The notes: generated by a model from the sequence alone, not told the origin. Positions 29,287-40,840 are shown, counted from the first letter of the stretch. The stretch: DNA of 64,000 bases from Nansenia antarctica (GCA_963989245.1 OZ022342.1:47532410-47596409), one strand, 5' to 3'. Numbers and translations are program-made.

Positions 29287-30340
29287 TTCTAAATCAATTC
29301 TTTAATTTATTTTAATTATTTGTAAATATTTTATTCTCCTTGGAATGATACATGCACTCCATACACTGCACAGTCGCATGTAATTCCAAGTTTATGAATT
29401 GTAAAACATCTGGAACATCTGTAATCAAGACACCAGATGTTTCAATTCATAAATACCCTATTAATAATAATAACTTAATAATAATATTTGTTTATAATAG
29501 TGCTAATAATAATCATCCTAATAGCTTGTCAAATCATTGAACCCCTCTTGTCAATTGCTCAAGTAATACTTTATTATTCATTAAGTGATGGTAAAAATGC
29601 CAGCACATGGATATAAATATATATCATCCCATAAGTGGGTAAAATGTATAAAAATAAGAAATTAAAGAAATGAAATAAAATCATCAACTAATTTAAAAGT
29701 CATACTAAGGCTTCCGGTATGGCGTCAAGGCAAACGGCTGTGTAAACGAAGAGCTCCCAGACAGGTCAACTTATTCCCCTTAACTAGTTCAAATTCTTTC
29801 ACAATTTGTTTTCAGTCAGACGACTGTCCCAAGAATAGTGAACTGATGTGGAGATCAATGTCTGAAATTCTGTTGTCATCTGTCATCGTCAGATTCGGAG
29901 TTCGGAGTTCCCGTTATGTATAGTCCAGTATGAAGGAGTTCATTAATTGCCCACTGTCGATATTTCTGCCTGCTTTTGAAATTCTGTTAATAGCATTAGC
30001 GAGAGCTTCAGCTTCAGCTCCATCTTGTAAATGTGTCAACAGGTCCAGACGCACAGCGTGGCTCCTTAGAGCTGGGGTGGGCGTGGCTACACACACTGCC
30101 ACACTAATCGGAATAATACCCCCCACCCGACTTTGCTAACTAAATGTAGGTATTTAGTGAATGTAAAACTGTTGGATATGACATTGAGTGGGTTCTTCAT
30201 CGCTTCGTTTGTCGTCCTATGCCAAAAACCGGAAAACACATTTTTTCACAACAAGACTTGTTTGGCTCGATTGTGAGGTTTCACAATTGCCGAGATGGGG
30301 ACCTATTAATCAAATCCTGTCACAATGGGTGTGATGTTTC
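29287..30340. other. AT-rich spacer without a recognised gene
   Basis: I see no protein family here. An inverted pair GTAATTCCAAGTTTATGAATT (29380) and TTTCAATTCATAAAT (about 29437) suggests a decayed palindromic element. At about 30344-30372 the sequence GTCCCAATACTTTTGTCCAT is the end motif of a Tc1-like element with no partner found. Confidence 0.4.
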
Positions 30341-30370
30341 GGGTGTCCCAATACTTTTGTCCATATAGTG

Positions 30371-30725
30371 TATATGGAAACTTAATTATTTAAATATTTT
30401 ATTGTTTATTCAGATTTACAGAATTGGAATGCTCTGCCCTTGGCTCGGTCAAGGTTTTTAAAAAACAGCTAAAGACTGTCTTGTCTAGACAGGCTTCTGG
30501 ATAGCCCCTAGGGCCTGTCTCTCTGTGTCCTGTTGATGTTGTTGTACACTTGTTTGTTACTTGTTCTTATTTTCACTTGTTTGCCTGTTTTAACCTGCTA
30601 TGACTTTCGCTCTTTTATTATGTTTTATTATGTTTCTTCTTTATTATGTTTCTCTATGTGTAAAGCACTTTGTGACCCTTGGTCTGGGAAAGGTGCTGTA
30701 TGAATACATTTTACTTACTTACTTA
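30371..30725 (+). mobile_element. LINE 3' end fragment (L2/CR1-like)
   Basis: Coding trace GMLCPWLGQ... then TAAAGCACTTTGTGACCCTT, GGTGCTGTATGAATA and a TTAC repeat, the usual form of a CR1/L2 tail. The segment from about 30400 is repeated at 63215-63320 (TTTATTGTTTATTCAGATTT). Confidence 0.65.
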
Positions 30726-31458
30726 CACCATCTATAACCTCACCCTGCACCAGATCGGACATCAGCTCCAGTCTATGTAAGGGAACCGACATGACGTCCA
30801 ACCCTAATCCCTGATCCACAACACCCCTGGGTGTGTCTGTCACCGGCAGGAAAGGAACACTGACTAACACTGACTAACACAAATGATTCAGACGCCCACA
30901 ATGTTCCTCAGGATCTTCACAGGAACCTTTTCATCAGCCCCCCCCCCCCCCCCCCCCCAGAGATAAAAAACCCGACCCCCCCCCCAGAGATAAAAAACCC
31001 GACCCCCCCCCCCCCCAGAGATACAAAACCCTCGGTGATAAAAGGTGCGCAATCTGAATCAATTAATGTCTTATCATACACTCAGGGTTCCTACAAGTTT
31101 CAACAAGTCAACTTCAAGACCTTTATTAGACCTCTTTGAATATAATTTTAGACCTATTCGCGACACCATATGATAGCTTTTTGTCATCCTCGAGGTGATG
31201 AAATTAGGGATTCGTTGAAGTCATCTATGATGACATCTGCCCCAGACTGGCCTTCCTTCTAACAGAGTCGATCTGTAGTCTGTATTACCCTAAAGGTAAA
31301 CTAAGATACTTAGGCTAGAGGCGGAGAGATTCACCCTGCTGTTCACTGTCTTACTTGCTTCCTCCTATTGTCATATCCCACAAATAAGCCTCAATAATAG
31401 CACTTAGAAATCATAGGCACATAGGTCCCTGTAGTTAATGACAGCTCTGATATTTTGC
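30726..31458. other. spacer with poly-C tracts
   Basis: Three C runs (about 30940-30958, 30976-30983, 31003-31014), each followed by CAGAGATAAAAAACCCGA or a variant, form a short degenerate tandem repeat. Nothing coding is recognised in the rest. Confidence 0.45.
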
Positions 31459-31681
31459 TAGGCTAGGCTAACCATTTAGTAGTAACTATAACATGCATTG
31501 AATCTAATGTTTTACAGTTGACAAGAAGGGTACAAGGGACCTTTGTTACATAGGGAATTCCTAATAAATGCTGTGCCTGTCTCTAAATCCTGCCACATAA
31601 CCTTCTACCAAGAACCTTCTGACTGAACGAACCTATTGCTTACTATAGCTTATTAACCTTTGAATCTAGTAATAATGTTAC

Positions 31682-31907
31682 TGTTATGTATTGAAGTGTT
31701 ATTTTTGAGCTATGTGAACCACCATAGTTGGAGTGATGAAAAGCGTATAGGTAACTAGTGTTGCCCGGGCAGGAATGCGGAAGTGATACTATGCCTGTAT
31801 ACCTGCGGTTTGGTCAGTAAAGCTACGGAGATATATCAAAGTGTTTCGCCGCCTCTGCCTCCATTCTTTATTGTGAATTATAGATGTTATTGGCTATATA
31901 CATAACA
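31682..31907 (+). repeat. 5' LTR, 226 bp
   Basis: TGTTATG...CATAACA. Compared with the 3' LTR it has T for G at about 31703 and A for G at about 31724. It ends four bases before ATTGGCGACGAGGATCGACG, the likely primer-binding region. Confidence 0.9.
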
Positions 31908-32100
31908 AAACAATTGGCGACGAGGATCGACGAACTTGTGCGGCGGTTTTGTTTCCCCCTGGATTACAAATTATCACCGGCGGGAGTCATGATCAGGGCA
32001 GTGTGCGTGCTGTGAAGTTCGGGAAAAGAGAAACTCACACACTGCGCATATTGGAGGAGAGTAAACAAGTAAGTGAAACGGACTTGCTTAAAGTGGGAAA

Positions 32101-33691
32101 ATGCCGATGACTGGAGCATTTGGACAGTTTGATGACACTTTAGAGACTTGGAATGCTTACACTGAACGGTTTGAGTTTTTTGTTATTGCTAATGACATTA
32201 AAGATGACAAGGTGGTGGCAACCTTCCTTAGTATAATAGGAGCTAAAACGTTTGGCTTGCTAAGGGACTTACTCCAACCAAACAAGCCAGGTGCCTATTC
32301 TTACAAGGACATTGTGACAACGTTAAATGGACATTTTTGCCCAAAGCCTTTGGTGATTGCAGAGCGGTTCAGGTTCCACAAGAGGAATCAAGAGGAAGGT
32401 GAATCCATTACTCAATATGTAGCAGTACTGAGGAAATTGACTGAACATTGTCAGTTTGGCACATCACTGTGTGACACTCTGCGTGACAGACTTGTGTGTG
32501 GATTAAGGAGTGAGGCAATACAGAAGCGCCTGCTCACAGAGGAGCACCTCACATTTAAGACAGCTGTGGATATTGCAATATCAATGGAGCTAGCTGCCAG
32601 GGAAGCACTGCAGCTAGGGGCTGCCTCAAGAGTGCATGGTGTAGCAGCCACACATGATAGACAGAGAGGGGGTACCCTGGAATGTTATCGTTGTGGGAAA
32701 CGTGATCACCTGTCATCAGAATGCTGGGCGAGGGAGCTCCTATGCCGTCACTGTGACAAGAGGGGACACATTGAGCGGGTTTGTAGAGCTAAGAGAGAGA
32801 AGTCAACAAAGGACACCTTTAAAGATAGGAAAAAGTCAGACAAGGCAAACACAGACAACTGGCGGTCAAAGAAGAAACTGCACAGTGTTAGGCAGGGACA
32901 GACAAGCAGCAGTGGAACAGACTCAGAAGAGGAGTTACCAATAAAGGTGTTAACTATAAAAGGAGGCTCGGCAGCCTATAGTGTCACCCCGTTATTGGAA
33001 GGACATCCCATTACGATGGAAATCGATACTGGAGCCGCTGTATCACTAATGTCAGAGACACTGTTCAAGAAAAAACTGAACCATATGCCATTGACTCAGG
33101 CAAAGCTCATTCTAAAAACATACACAGGTGAAACAGTCCCCATGGTTGGGAGGGCTGAGGTCCTAGTTGAATTAAATGGACAAAAAGTCAGGCTTCCGAT
33201 CTATGTGGTCAGAGGGGACTATCCAGCACTGATGGGCAGACCATGGCTGGAGATGATGCGTCTGAACTGGAGAAAGGTGAATGCAGTATCAGAAGATACC
33301 ACCGGCCTATCAGCAGTGTTAAAGCGACATGCAGCTGTGTTTAAAGACGAGCTGGGGAGAATGAAAGGCATCACAGTCAAGCTGCAGGTCAAACCTGATT
33401 CCAAACCACGCTTTATGAAAGCCAGGACTGTTCCCTATGCACTCAGGCCAAAGGTCGACGCTGATATACAGAGGCTGGTGAAGATTGGGGTCATTGGATA
33501 GTGAGTTGGACTTGTGATCGGAAGGTTGTGAGTTCAAATCCCGCCTGAAGCCACACCACTACTAGTGTGCCCTTGGGTAAGGCACTTAGCCCTCAGTTAC
33601 TCCAGGGGGAATGTCCCTGTAATTCGTAATTGTAAGTCGCTTTGGATAAAAGCGTCTGCTAAATGGCAAAATTACAATTAAAATTAAATTG
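32101..33691 (+). pseudogene. gag-protease and start of RT, cut by a SINE
   Basis: Starts at ATG 32101. The gag region (about residues 1-190) is followed by two CCHC zinc knuckles, CYRCGKRDHLSSEC (about 194) and CRHCDKRGHIERVC, for nucleic-acid binding. A protease with EIDTGAAVSLM (about 308) and a GRPWLEMM block comes next. The reverse transcriptase N-terminus (RFMKARTVPYALRPKV) ends at IGVI, where the SINE begins and adds a stop. Without the SINE the frame continues with EPVPYSDWATP at 33691. Confidence 0.85.
33497..33690 (+). mobile_element. tRNA-derived SINE inside the gypsy pol gene
   Basis: The 5' part resembles a tRNA with a B-box-like GGTTGTGAGTTCAAATCCC (about 33524-33542). The 3' part has the shared fish SINE/LINE core GTCGCTTTGGATAAAAGCG followed by TCTGCTAAATGG. 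It ends in an AT-rich tail. ATTG at both ends (33493-33496, 33688-33691) is a possible short target duplication. Confidence 0.82.
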
Positions 33692-36298
33692 AGCCAGTAC
33701 CATACAGCGACTGGGCCACCCCCGTGGTCCCGGTAATCAAGAGAGATGGATCAGTTCGCCTGTGTGGTGACTTCAAGGTAACTGTTAACCCGGTGCTGAC
33801 TGTTGAACAGTACCCTCTTCCAGTGATTGAGGACCTGTTTGCTGGGTTGGCTGGTGGTAAGAAATTCAGGAAAATCGATCTGAACCAGGCCTACCTACAG
33901 ATGCATGTTGAAAAAGAGTCACAGGAGCTCCTCACCATCACCACCCACAAGGGTCTCTATAGATATCACCGTCTGCCGTTTGGCATCACCTCCGCCCCGG
34001 CAGTGTTCCAGAGGGCCATGGATCAGGTCCTGAGTGGTCTCTCTGCTGTGCAATGCTATCTGGATGATATCTTGGTGACTGGAAAGGATGATGAAGAACA
34101 TCTGCTGAACCTGGATAAAACTCTGGGAAGACTTGAAGAATATGGCTTACGTGTTCACAAGGATAAATGCGACTTCTTCAAGGCAGCAGTGGAATACCTG
34201 GGCCATGTCATCGATGCAGACGGGCTCCACACAGCGCCCTCTAAAGTGACCGCCATTTCAGAGGCTCCTGCTCCAGAGAATGTGAGCCAGTTGAGATCTT
34301 TCCTTGGGCTTCTAAACTATTATGGCAAGTTTATTCCACAGCTGGCTACGCGGCTAAAGCCGTTGCACGAACTACTGAGGGAGGGCAAAACATGGTCATG
34401 GTCAAAAGAATGTGACGCAGCGTTTAACATAGCCAAAGCAGCATTGACCGACAAGAGGGTGTTAACACACTTCGACCCGTCCTTGCCTCTCCAACTCGCA
34501 TGTGACGCGTCGCCATATGGAGTGGGCGCCGTGGTGTCCCATATCACACCGACTGGAGAAGACAAACCCATCGCGTTTGCGTCACGTACGCTGAGCACAG
34601 CAGAAAGGAACTATCCACAGATAGAAAAAGAAGCATTAAGCATTATCTTTGGAATTTAAAAGTTCCACACTTACCTGTTCGCAAGGAGGTTCACCCTGCT
34701 GACCGACCATCGTCCTTTGACATCCATCTTGGGTCCGTATGCAGGGATACCGACCCTGGCAGCAAGCCGCATGCAGCGCTGGGCACTGCTCCTCAGTGCT
34801 CACAACTATGACATTAAGTACCGGAGGTCAGGGGCACACGCCAATGCGGATGCTTTGTCACGCCTTCCACTTCCTGATCACCCTAAGAGCAAGGAGCAAA
34901 CCATTTTCTACTTTGACATGGTGGAGAGTGCCCCGGTGACTGCTCACCGGGTCAGGAAGGAAACAAAGGGGGACCCCATCCTCTCCAGGGTGTTTGACCG
35001 CGTTATGAGAGGGGATCTGTCACAGGTTCCTGACGCACCACCGGATCTTCAGCCTTACCTTTCGCGGGGGAAGGAGTTGACGGTGACGGCTGGATGCTTG
35101 CTCTGGGGCATGCGGGTCATAATCCCGACAAAGCTGAGAGAACCAGTCCTGAGAGAGCTACACTCAGGCCATTGTGGCATCGTCAGGATGAAAGAGCTTG
35201 CACGCAGTTACTTCTGGTGGCCTGGGCTAGACTATGACATCTAAAGCCAGATCATGCCCATCATGTCAAGTCATCAGAAACACACCAAGCCTGGCTCCGC
35301 TGCATCCTTGGGACTGGCCAGCGTGTCCCTGGCAACGAGTTCATCTGGATTTTGCAGGACCAGTTGATGGAGCTATGCTGCTGGTGGCCGTGGACGCACA
35401 CTCAAAGTGGCCTGAGGTGGCTGTCATGTCCACCATCACCTCGGGGAAGACCATTCAGATATTGAGGGAGATGTTTGGTCGATTTGGACTCCCTGAGCAG
35501 ATCGTCACTGATAATGGGCCATCTTTTGTATCAACAGAGATGGAGGACTTCCTACAGAACAATGGAATTAAGCACATCCTTTCAAGTCCATACCATCCAT
35601 CCAGCAACGGATTGGCTGAGAGAATGGTGCAAACTGTAAAACATGCCCTCAAAGCATCCAAGAGTGAGGCTCCCTTGAAGCAACGCCTTGATACTTTTCT
35701 ACTCAAGTATCGTAATACCCCTCATGCAATGACTGGGACCTCGCCAGCTTACCTTCTAATGAAGAGGCAGCTTCGGACACGTCTTGATCTGCTGCGACCT
35801 ACCTCAACGGAAACATCACTCCACGAGAAACAGCAGGAACAAGTAAATCAGCGAGCTAAGCGGTCTAAAGACAGACAGTTTGATGTTGGAGACTCTGTCC
35901 TCGCACGCAACTACACTACTAAGGAGAAATGGACCCCTGCCACGGTCCTCCGGAAGACTGGACCTGTTTCCTATCATGTTCACACCAAAGACAATCAGAC
36001 ATGGCGTAGGCACGTGGACCAGTTGTTGCCTAGAGAGCTAGGAGTGACCAGCCCCACATCCGGGGCATCAGGATTCGCGTTCACGGACGAGCTGACACCA
36101 CACCTGAGCATGCCGGTACCTGCAGCGGCCACACCTTCGCCGCCTGCAGTAGAGCCAGCACCTCCAGACCCCTCGGTGATCGAATGCCCTGTGATCGAGC
36201 TTGAACCCAGCCCTTCTCCGGTGCTGAGGCGCTATCCCCCAAGAGACAGGAAACCTCCTGAGCGCCTGGTGCTAACCAAGTCTACCATCTCTCCCTAG
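33691..36298 (+). pseudogene. gypsy reverse transcriptase, RNase H and integrase
   Basis: Reverse transcriptase: LCGDFKVTVNPVL, LPFGITSAPAVFQ and the catalytic YLDD (about 34055). RNase H: LACDASPYGVGAVV and NYPQIEKEAL. A TAA codon at 34657-34659 replaces a Lys codon in the FGxKKFHTYL region. The frame continues through TDHRPLTS and the RNase H tail to the H2C2 finger (HSGHCGIVRMKEL). A one-base shift occurs near 35235-35245. It then runs on to the integrase core with HLDFAGPV, VTDNGPSF and SNGLAERM, a GPY/F-like C-terminus and a Pro-rich tail ending at 36298. The lesions are few, in keeping with young LTRs. Confidence 0.85.
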
Positions 36299-36357
36299 TT
36301 GACATTTAATGTGTATGATGCTAATGTGGACATTATCATTTAAGGGGGGAGGAAATA

Positions 36358-36583
36358 TGTTATGTATTGAAGTGTTATGTTTGAGCTATGTGAACCACCG
36401 TAGTTGGAGTGATGAAAAGCGTATAGGTAACTAGTGTTGCCCGGGCAGGAATGCGGAAGTGATACTATGCCTGTATACCTGCGGTTTGGTCAGTAAAGCT
36501 ACGGAGATATATCAAAGTGTTTCGCCGCCTCTGCCTCCATTCTTTATTGTGAATTATAGATGTTATTGGCTATATACATAACA
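36358..36583 (+). repeat. 3' LTR, 226 bp
   Basis: Same length as the 5' LTR and identical apart from two positions. Followed by the GTTAC duplication and then the backbone of copy B. Confidence 0.92.
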
Positions 36584-36948
36584 GTTACCCTCGCGTTAAG
36601 CATGCCTGTCATCAAGACCCTCACTAGAGCCACCTAGGGGCAAGGCCAGGTAGTGGAGCAGCGAAAGGTCAAGACTCAAGACAACCTCTCTAACTCAGCT
36701 TCCAATCGATTGCCTACGGTCATGCCGCATGACATCAATGGTTGCAGAGTCTTCCCGCTGCTAGAGAGAGTTCATGCAAGGATATTGAGTCCTTGTAATA
36801 CCTTAATCTAGTAACCTGTTAATCCCTGATATTCAGTTCACCTATTATAAGGTCAATCCAACCGATCATACGATTGATCTACCCATTATAGACTTGGATA
36901 GCTTATAGGCTTCGACCCACCCTTTCATAGGATCAGAGGCCTCTAAAC

Positions 36949-37069
36949 CAGTGGTTTTCAACCCTCTCCTCGGGGACCACCAGCCGTTCCACATATTTGA
37001 TCTGTTCCACCACCAGCACACCTGATTCAACTAATCAAGTACAAATCATAAGAAGGTTGAAAACCACTG
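36949..37069. mobile_element. hAT MITE, copy B
   Basis: Partner of 28607-28727 with the same CTCTAAAC flanks (36941-36948, 37070-37077). Ends CAGTGGTTTTCAACCCTC and GAAAACCACTG. Confidence 0.88.
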
Positions 37070-37226
37070 CTCTAAACCATAACCCGCCTTGACCAACCCT
37101 CTCAGAGGGTCACGGCTACCTTAAACCCTCTCAGAGGGTCATGGCTACCTTAAACCCCCTAACCCTAACCCTTAAACCCTCTCTGGTGATTCTTCAATCC
37201 ACCCTGATATAGGATTGAATTCACCC

Positions 37227-38132
37227 ATCTGGTCAAGAAGGGGGAAAGTTACTTGCTCTTACGCCTAGTGAGCTTATTTTAGTAAAAGGGGAAACTCCTT
37301 TGTCCTCAAGCTCTGTCCCTAGTTCAACATAAGACATTGTTTTAATCAACAACAAGATAGCACACACATCCAATCTCAAGTCTCAGCTACATCACATTGG
37401 TCCTATCTCACATTTCTTATACATCTTGCAACACAATCATCTTGGATATGTTGATTTCTCTCAGAGTATATGTGTTCAACGTTTCACTTCCTGATTCTAT
37501 TCCTATGCAAGCAGGTCTACATTTCATAGCAAATCAGTCTGGCAGACCATGGCAGAAACATTCATCATTGCAGAGTCATTGGTGGTAAACCCAGGTTAAT
37601 CATTTTAACAGCCCAGGCTCAATGGACTGCACACAAAATAGGGGGAGACCACACATGCTTTAAATCATGAACAAAATTATTTATTAATAAACTAAACTGA
37701 AAGTATTCAAAATAACAATAGATATGTCAATCAGTATCATCAGTAGTGAATGCAGTGTATGGATGAGTGGCAGGTGTAGTTGAATGTTGTAAGGTGTGTT
37801 AAAGTTAAAGTAAGGAGAGCCTAAGCTCAAACCAACCAAACCGGTGGAAGGAGGAGAAGAGGGAGAATCAGAGTGAGCAGCCAGCTTAAGTAGGCAACTC
37901 ACCAGGTGCCTCAGATCACCTAATCAAGCCTCTGCCCAGCCAGGACCTGCAGCAACCAATCCATATATGGTATGAGCCCACAGCACATAGTGAGAGGGCT
38001 GCCACATCCCCCCCTCAAACCCAATAGTCCCCCCCAATAACCAAATAAAAAACAACAAACATTCATAAATTCCCAGTAACCCATGAGACAAATGGCTACA
38101 CCAATGTGGTAAGTATACCGAAGACATACATT
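37227..38132 (-). mobile_element. unassigned sequence with a probable LTR remnant, minus strand
   Basis: The stretch up to about 37580 shows nothing recognisable. From about 37580 to 38006 the minus strand could be an LTR: it starts TGTGGCAGCCCTCTCAC next to a purine tract (GGGTTTGAGGGGGGGA, 38007-38022), and a TTTATTAATAAA-type polyadenylation signal lies at about 37677-37690. The other LTR was not found. Confidence 0.35.
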
Positions 38133-40840
38133 ACCATTTACTGCTCATGACCATTTACTGCTCATCCAGTGCTATGCTCCAACCAACGAAGGCACAGAGG
38201 AAAACAAAGACAACTTCTATGACCAGCTACAGGGTGTCTTGGACAGACAGAGAGGGGGCGATGTCACTGTTCTCATGGGAGACTTCAATGCCAAGATCGG
38301 AGCTGACAACACTGGGTATGAAGATATCATGGGAGCACATGGGCTGGGCCAGATGAACGAAAATGGAGAAAGGTTCGCAGACCTCTGTTCCATAAACCAG
38401 CTGGTCATAGGAGGCAGCAGATTCCCACACAAACGAATCCACAAGGCCACATGGATTTCCCCTGACAAGGTAACAGAAAACCAAATAGACCACATATGTA
38501 TCAGTCGAAGGTTCAGAGGGTCATGCCAAGATGTGCAAGTGAAGAGGGGAGCAGATGTATCATCAGACCACCACCTCCTTCTGATGACTGCAAAGCTCCG
38601 TCTGAAAAGACACCACAACACCAGCAACACAACAGCAAGGTATGACCTGGAACTTCTCAGGAACAGGGAAGTTGAGAAAAGTTTCCAGATAAGCCTCAAG
38701 AACAGATTCCAGATACTGCAGGACGAAGGAATGGAGGGAAAGGGAGATGTGGAGACCCGGTGGCAGCAGTCAAAGAAGATCTGGCTGGACACATGCGAGG
38801 AGGTCCTTGGGAGGAGGAAGACAAAACACCAGGACTGGGTCTCGGCCGAAACACTGCTGAAGCTAAAGAAGAGGAAAGGGAAGAAGGAAAGGATGAACAT
38901 AGGTAAGACAAGAGCAGCGAAGGGAAAGGCACAGGAAGCTTACAGCAAGGCGAATAAGGAGGTGAAGAGGGGTTTCAGGAAGGACAGAAAGGCCCACATG
39001 GACAGTTTGGCCTCACAGGCCGAAATGGCAGCAGCACAGGGAAATATGAGGGACCTATACAGTATCACCAGACAGCTAGCAGGCAAGTTCCACCAGTCTG
39101 GTAAGCCAGTGAAGGACAAGCAGGGCAAACCAATTTACAGCATTCAGGATCAGCGGGGAAGATGGGCAGAGCACTTCAAAGAAGTTCTTAATCAACCAAA
39201 CCCAGTAGTCAGGCCAGACATACCACCAGCAGATACACCTCTACCAATAAATTGTGAGAAACCCAGCAGGGTAGAGATCAGACAGGCTATCAGGGCTCTG
39301 AAGTCAGGAAAGGCTGCAGGGCCGGATGGAATACCAGCAGAAGCAATCAAGGCCGACATCGCAACCACCACGGAGATGCTCCACAGCCTCTTCGCAACAA
39401 TCTGGGAGGAGGAGAGGGTGCCGGAAAACTGGAAGGAAGGAGTTATTATCAAAATTCCAAAGAAAGGAGACCTAACCTGCTGCAACAACTACAGGGGAAT
39501 CATGCTTCTTTCAGTACCAGGCAAAGTCCTGAACAGAGTGTTACTGGAGAGGATGAGAACTGCAGTTGATCCCCTACTTCGAGACCAGCAGGCAGGTTTT
39601 AGGAGTAACAGATCCTGTGCCGACCAGATTGCCACACTACGCATCATAGTGGAACAATCTATAGAGTGGAACTCCTCCCTATTCATAAATTTCGTAGATT
39701 ACGAAAAGGCCTTTGATAGCGTGGACAGAGAGACACTGTGGAAACTAATGAGGCACTACGGAGTCCCTGAGAAGATCATCTCCCTGGTCCAGAACACCTA
39801 CCAGGGAATGACTTGCAGGGTCTTACATGCAGGCCAGACGTCAGACAGTTTCGAGGTCAAGACCGGAGTGCGACAGGGATGTCTACTGTCACCCTTCTTG
39901 TTCCTCCTGGTCATAGACTGGATAATGAAGACCATCACAGCGGGCAAGAAGGAAGGCATACAGTGGACCCTCTGGTCACAGCTTGATGACCTTGATTTTG
40001 CTGACGACCTGGCACTCCTGTCACACAGCTATAACCACATGCAGGACAAGACCACCCAGCTTTCAATCACATCCCTTGCAGCAGGCCTCAGGATGAACAA
40101 GGAAAAGACCAAACTGATGAGGATTAACACCCCGAACACCACCCCCGTCATCATAGACGACAGACCCATCAGAGAAGTTGACTCCTTCACCTACCTTGGC
40201 AGCGTCATTGACAAGCAGGGTGGCACAGACAGTGATGTCACTGCTAGGGTAGGCAAAGCCAGAGCAGCATTTATCATCCTGAAGAACATCTGGGCCTCAA
40301 GGGAAATAGTTACTCCAACGAAGGTGCGCATCTTTAACTCTAATGTCAAAAGTGTCCTTCTCTATGGCTCAGAAACATGGAGAATGACAAAGAAAACATT
40401 GCAGAAAATCCAGACTTTCATCAACATCTGTCTGAGGCGCATCTTCAAAATCAGGTGGCCAGATAAAATCAGTAATAAGCAACTGTGGCAGAGAGGGAGC
40501 CAGGAGCCAGTAGAGAGCCAGATCAGGAGACAGAAGTGGGGATGGATTGGTCACACCCTGCGCAAACCAGCAGCTACCATCACACGACAGGCCCTGACAT
40601 GGAACCCACAGGGAAAGCGGAAAAGAGGAAGGCCCAGAAACAGCTTGAGGCGGGACTCTGAGGCGGAGTTGAAGAGGCAGGGTACCAGCTGGGGAGAGGT
40701 GGAAAAGAAAGCCCAGAGCCGTGATGAATGGAGAAGAGTCGTTGATGGCCTTTGCTCTGCAAGAGATCCAACGGCATAAGTCAAGTAAGTCAAGCTCATG
40801 GCCCAAAATGCCCGAATAAGAGCATCAGCCATCACAATCA
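38133..40840 (+). mobile_element. RTE-like LINE, 5' truncated
   Basis: One open frame covers the end of the endonuclease, the reverse transcriptase and the C-terminal part. The 5' end is cut within the endonuclease (the first recognisable piece is CYAPTNEGT at about 38170). A 17-base direct repeat, CATTTACTGCTCATGACC versus CATTTACTGCTCATCCAG, marks the 5' edge. The 3' end has an AAGTC repeat instead of poly-A. Confidence 0.8.
38239..40779 (+). CDS. LINE endonuclease (partial)/reverse transcriptase, RTE-type
   Basis: 846 residues without a stop. The endonuclease end has VTVLMGDFNAKIG, NQIDHICIS and SSDHHLLL. The reverse transcriptase shows GKAAGPDGIPAE, NNYRGIMLLSVPGK, DQQAGFRSNRSCADQ, FVDYEKAFDSVDR, TGVRQGCLLSP and the catalytic FADDLALL. 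The C-terminus has YLGSVI, LLYGSETW, WIGHTLRK and the KRKRGRPRN basic block typical of RTE-like families. The first codon used is not the true start, because the element lacks its 5' end. The clade call (RTE or a near relative such as RTEX/Proto2) is an inference from these motifs. The long open frame suggests recent insertion. Confidence 0.82.
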   Translation: MDRQRGGDVTVLMGDFNAKIGADNTGYEDIMGAHGLGQMNENGERFADLCSINQLVIGGSRFPHKRIHKATWISPDKVTENQIDHICISRRFRGSCQDVQVKRGADVSSDHHLLLMTAKLRLKRHHNTSNTTARYDLELLRNREVEKSFQISLKNRFQILQDEGMEGKGDVETRWQQSKKIWLDTCEEVLGRRKTKHQDWVSAETLLKLKKRKGKKERMNIGKTRAAKGKAQEAYSKANKEVKRGFRKDRKAHMDSLASQAEMAAAQGNMRDLYSITRQLAGKFHQSGKPVKDKQGKPIYSIQDQRGRWAEHFKEVLNQPNPVVRPDIPPADTPLPINCEKPSRVEIRQAIRALKSGKAAGPDGIPAEAIKADIATTTEMLHSLFATIWEEERVPENWKEGVIIKIPKKGDLTCCNNYRGIMLLSVPGKVLNRVLLERMRTAVDPLLRDQQAGFRSNRSCADQIATLRIIVEQSIEWNSSLFINFVDYEKAFDSVDRETLWKLMRHYGVPEKIISLVQNTYQGMTCRVLHAGQTSDSFEVKTGVRQGCLLSPFLFLLVIDWIMKTITAGKKEGIQWTLWSQLDDLDFADDLALLSHSYNHMQDKTTQLSITSLAAGLRMNKEKTKLMRINTPNTTPVIIDDRPIREVDSFTYLGSVIDKQGGTDSDVTARVGKARAAFIILKNIWASREIVTPTKVRIFNSNVKSVLLYGSETWRMTKKTLQKIQTFINICLRRIFKIRWPDKISNKQLWQRGSQEPVESQIRRQKWGWIGHTLRKPAATITRQALTWNPQGKRKRGRPRNSLRRDSEAELKRQGTSWGEVEKKAQSRDEWRRVVDGLCSARDPTA

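Larger units (their letters stand above)
31682..36583 (+). mobile_element. Ty3/gypsy retrotransposon, full length, recently inserted
   Basis: Two 226-bp LTRs (31682-31907, 36358-36583), starting TGTTATG and ending CATAACA, differ at only two positions that I can find. The 5-bp duplication GTTAC is perfect (31677-31681, 36584-36588). A polypurine tract (about 36341-36355) precedes the 3' LTR. Domains run gag, protease, reverse transcriptase, RNase H, integrase. It is inactivated by a SINE, one nonsense codon and one frameshift. Confidence 0.93.
31459..37226. repeat. segmental duplication copy B
   Basis: Partner of 24194-29286. The shared backbone is broken by a gypsy element (31682-36583) that is absent from copy A, where GTAATAATGTTACCCTCGCC runs on uninterrupted at about 26955. 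Backbone differences between the copies are scattered single bases. Confidence 0.88.

Noticed and set aside
33497..33690. A functional tRNA gene
   Set aside because: Only a tRNA-like promoter part is present and it is joined to a SINE 3' core; it does not fold as a complete tRNA by eye.
31455..36590. Endogenous retrovirus with an envelope gene
   Set aside because: The region after integrase ends in a Pro-rich tail and the 3' LTR follows at once; no envelope-like frame was found in this or the other two LTR elements.
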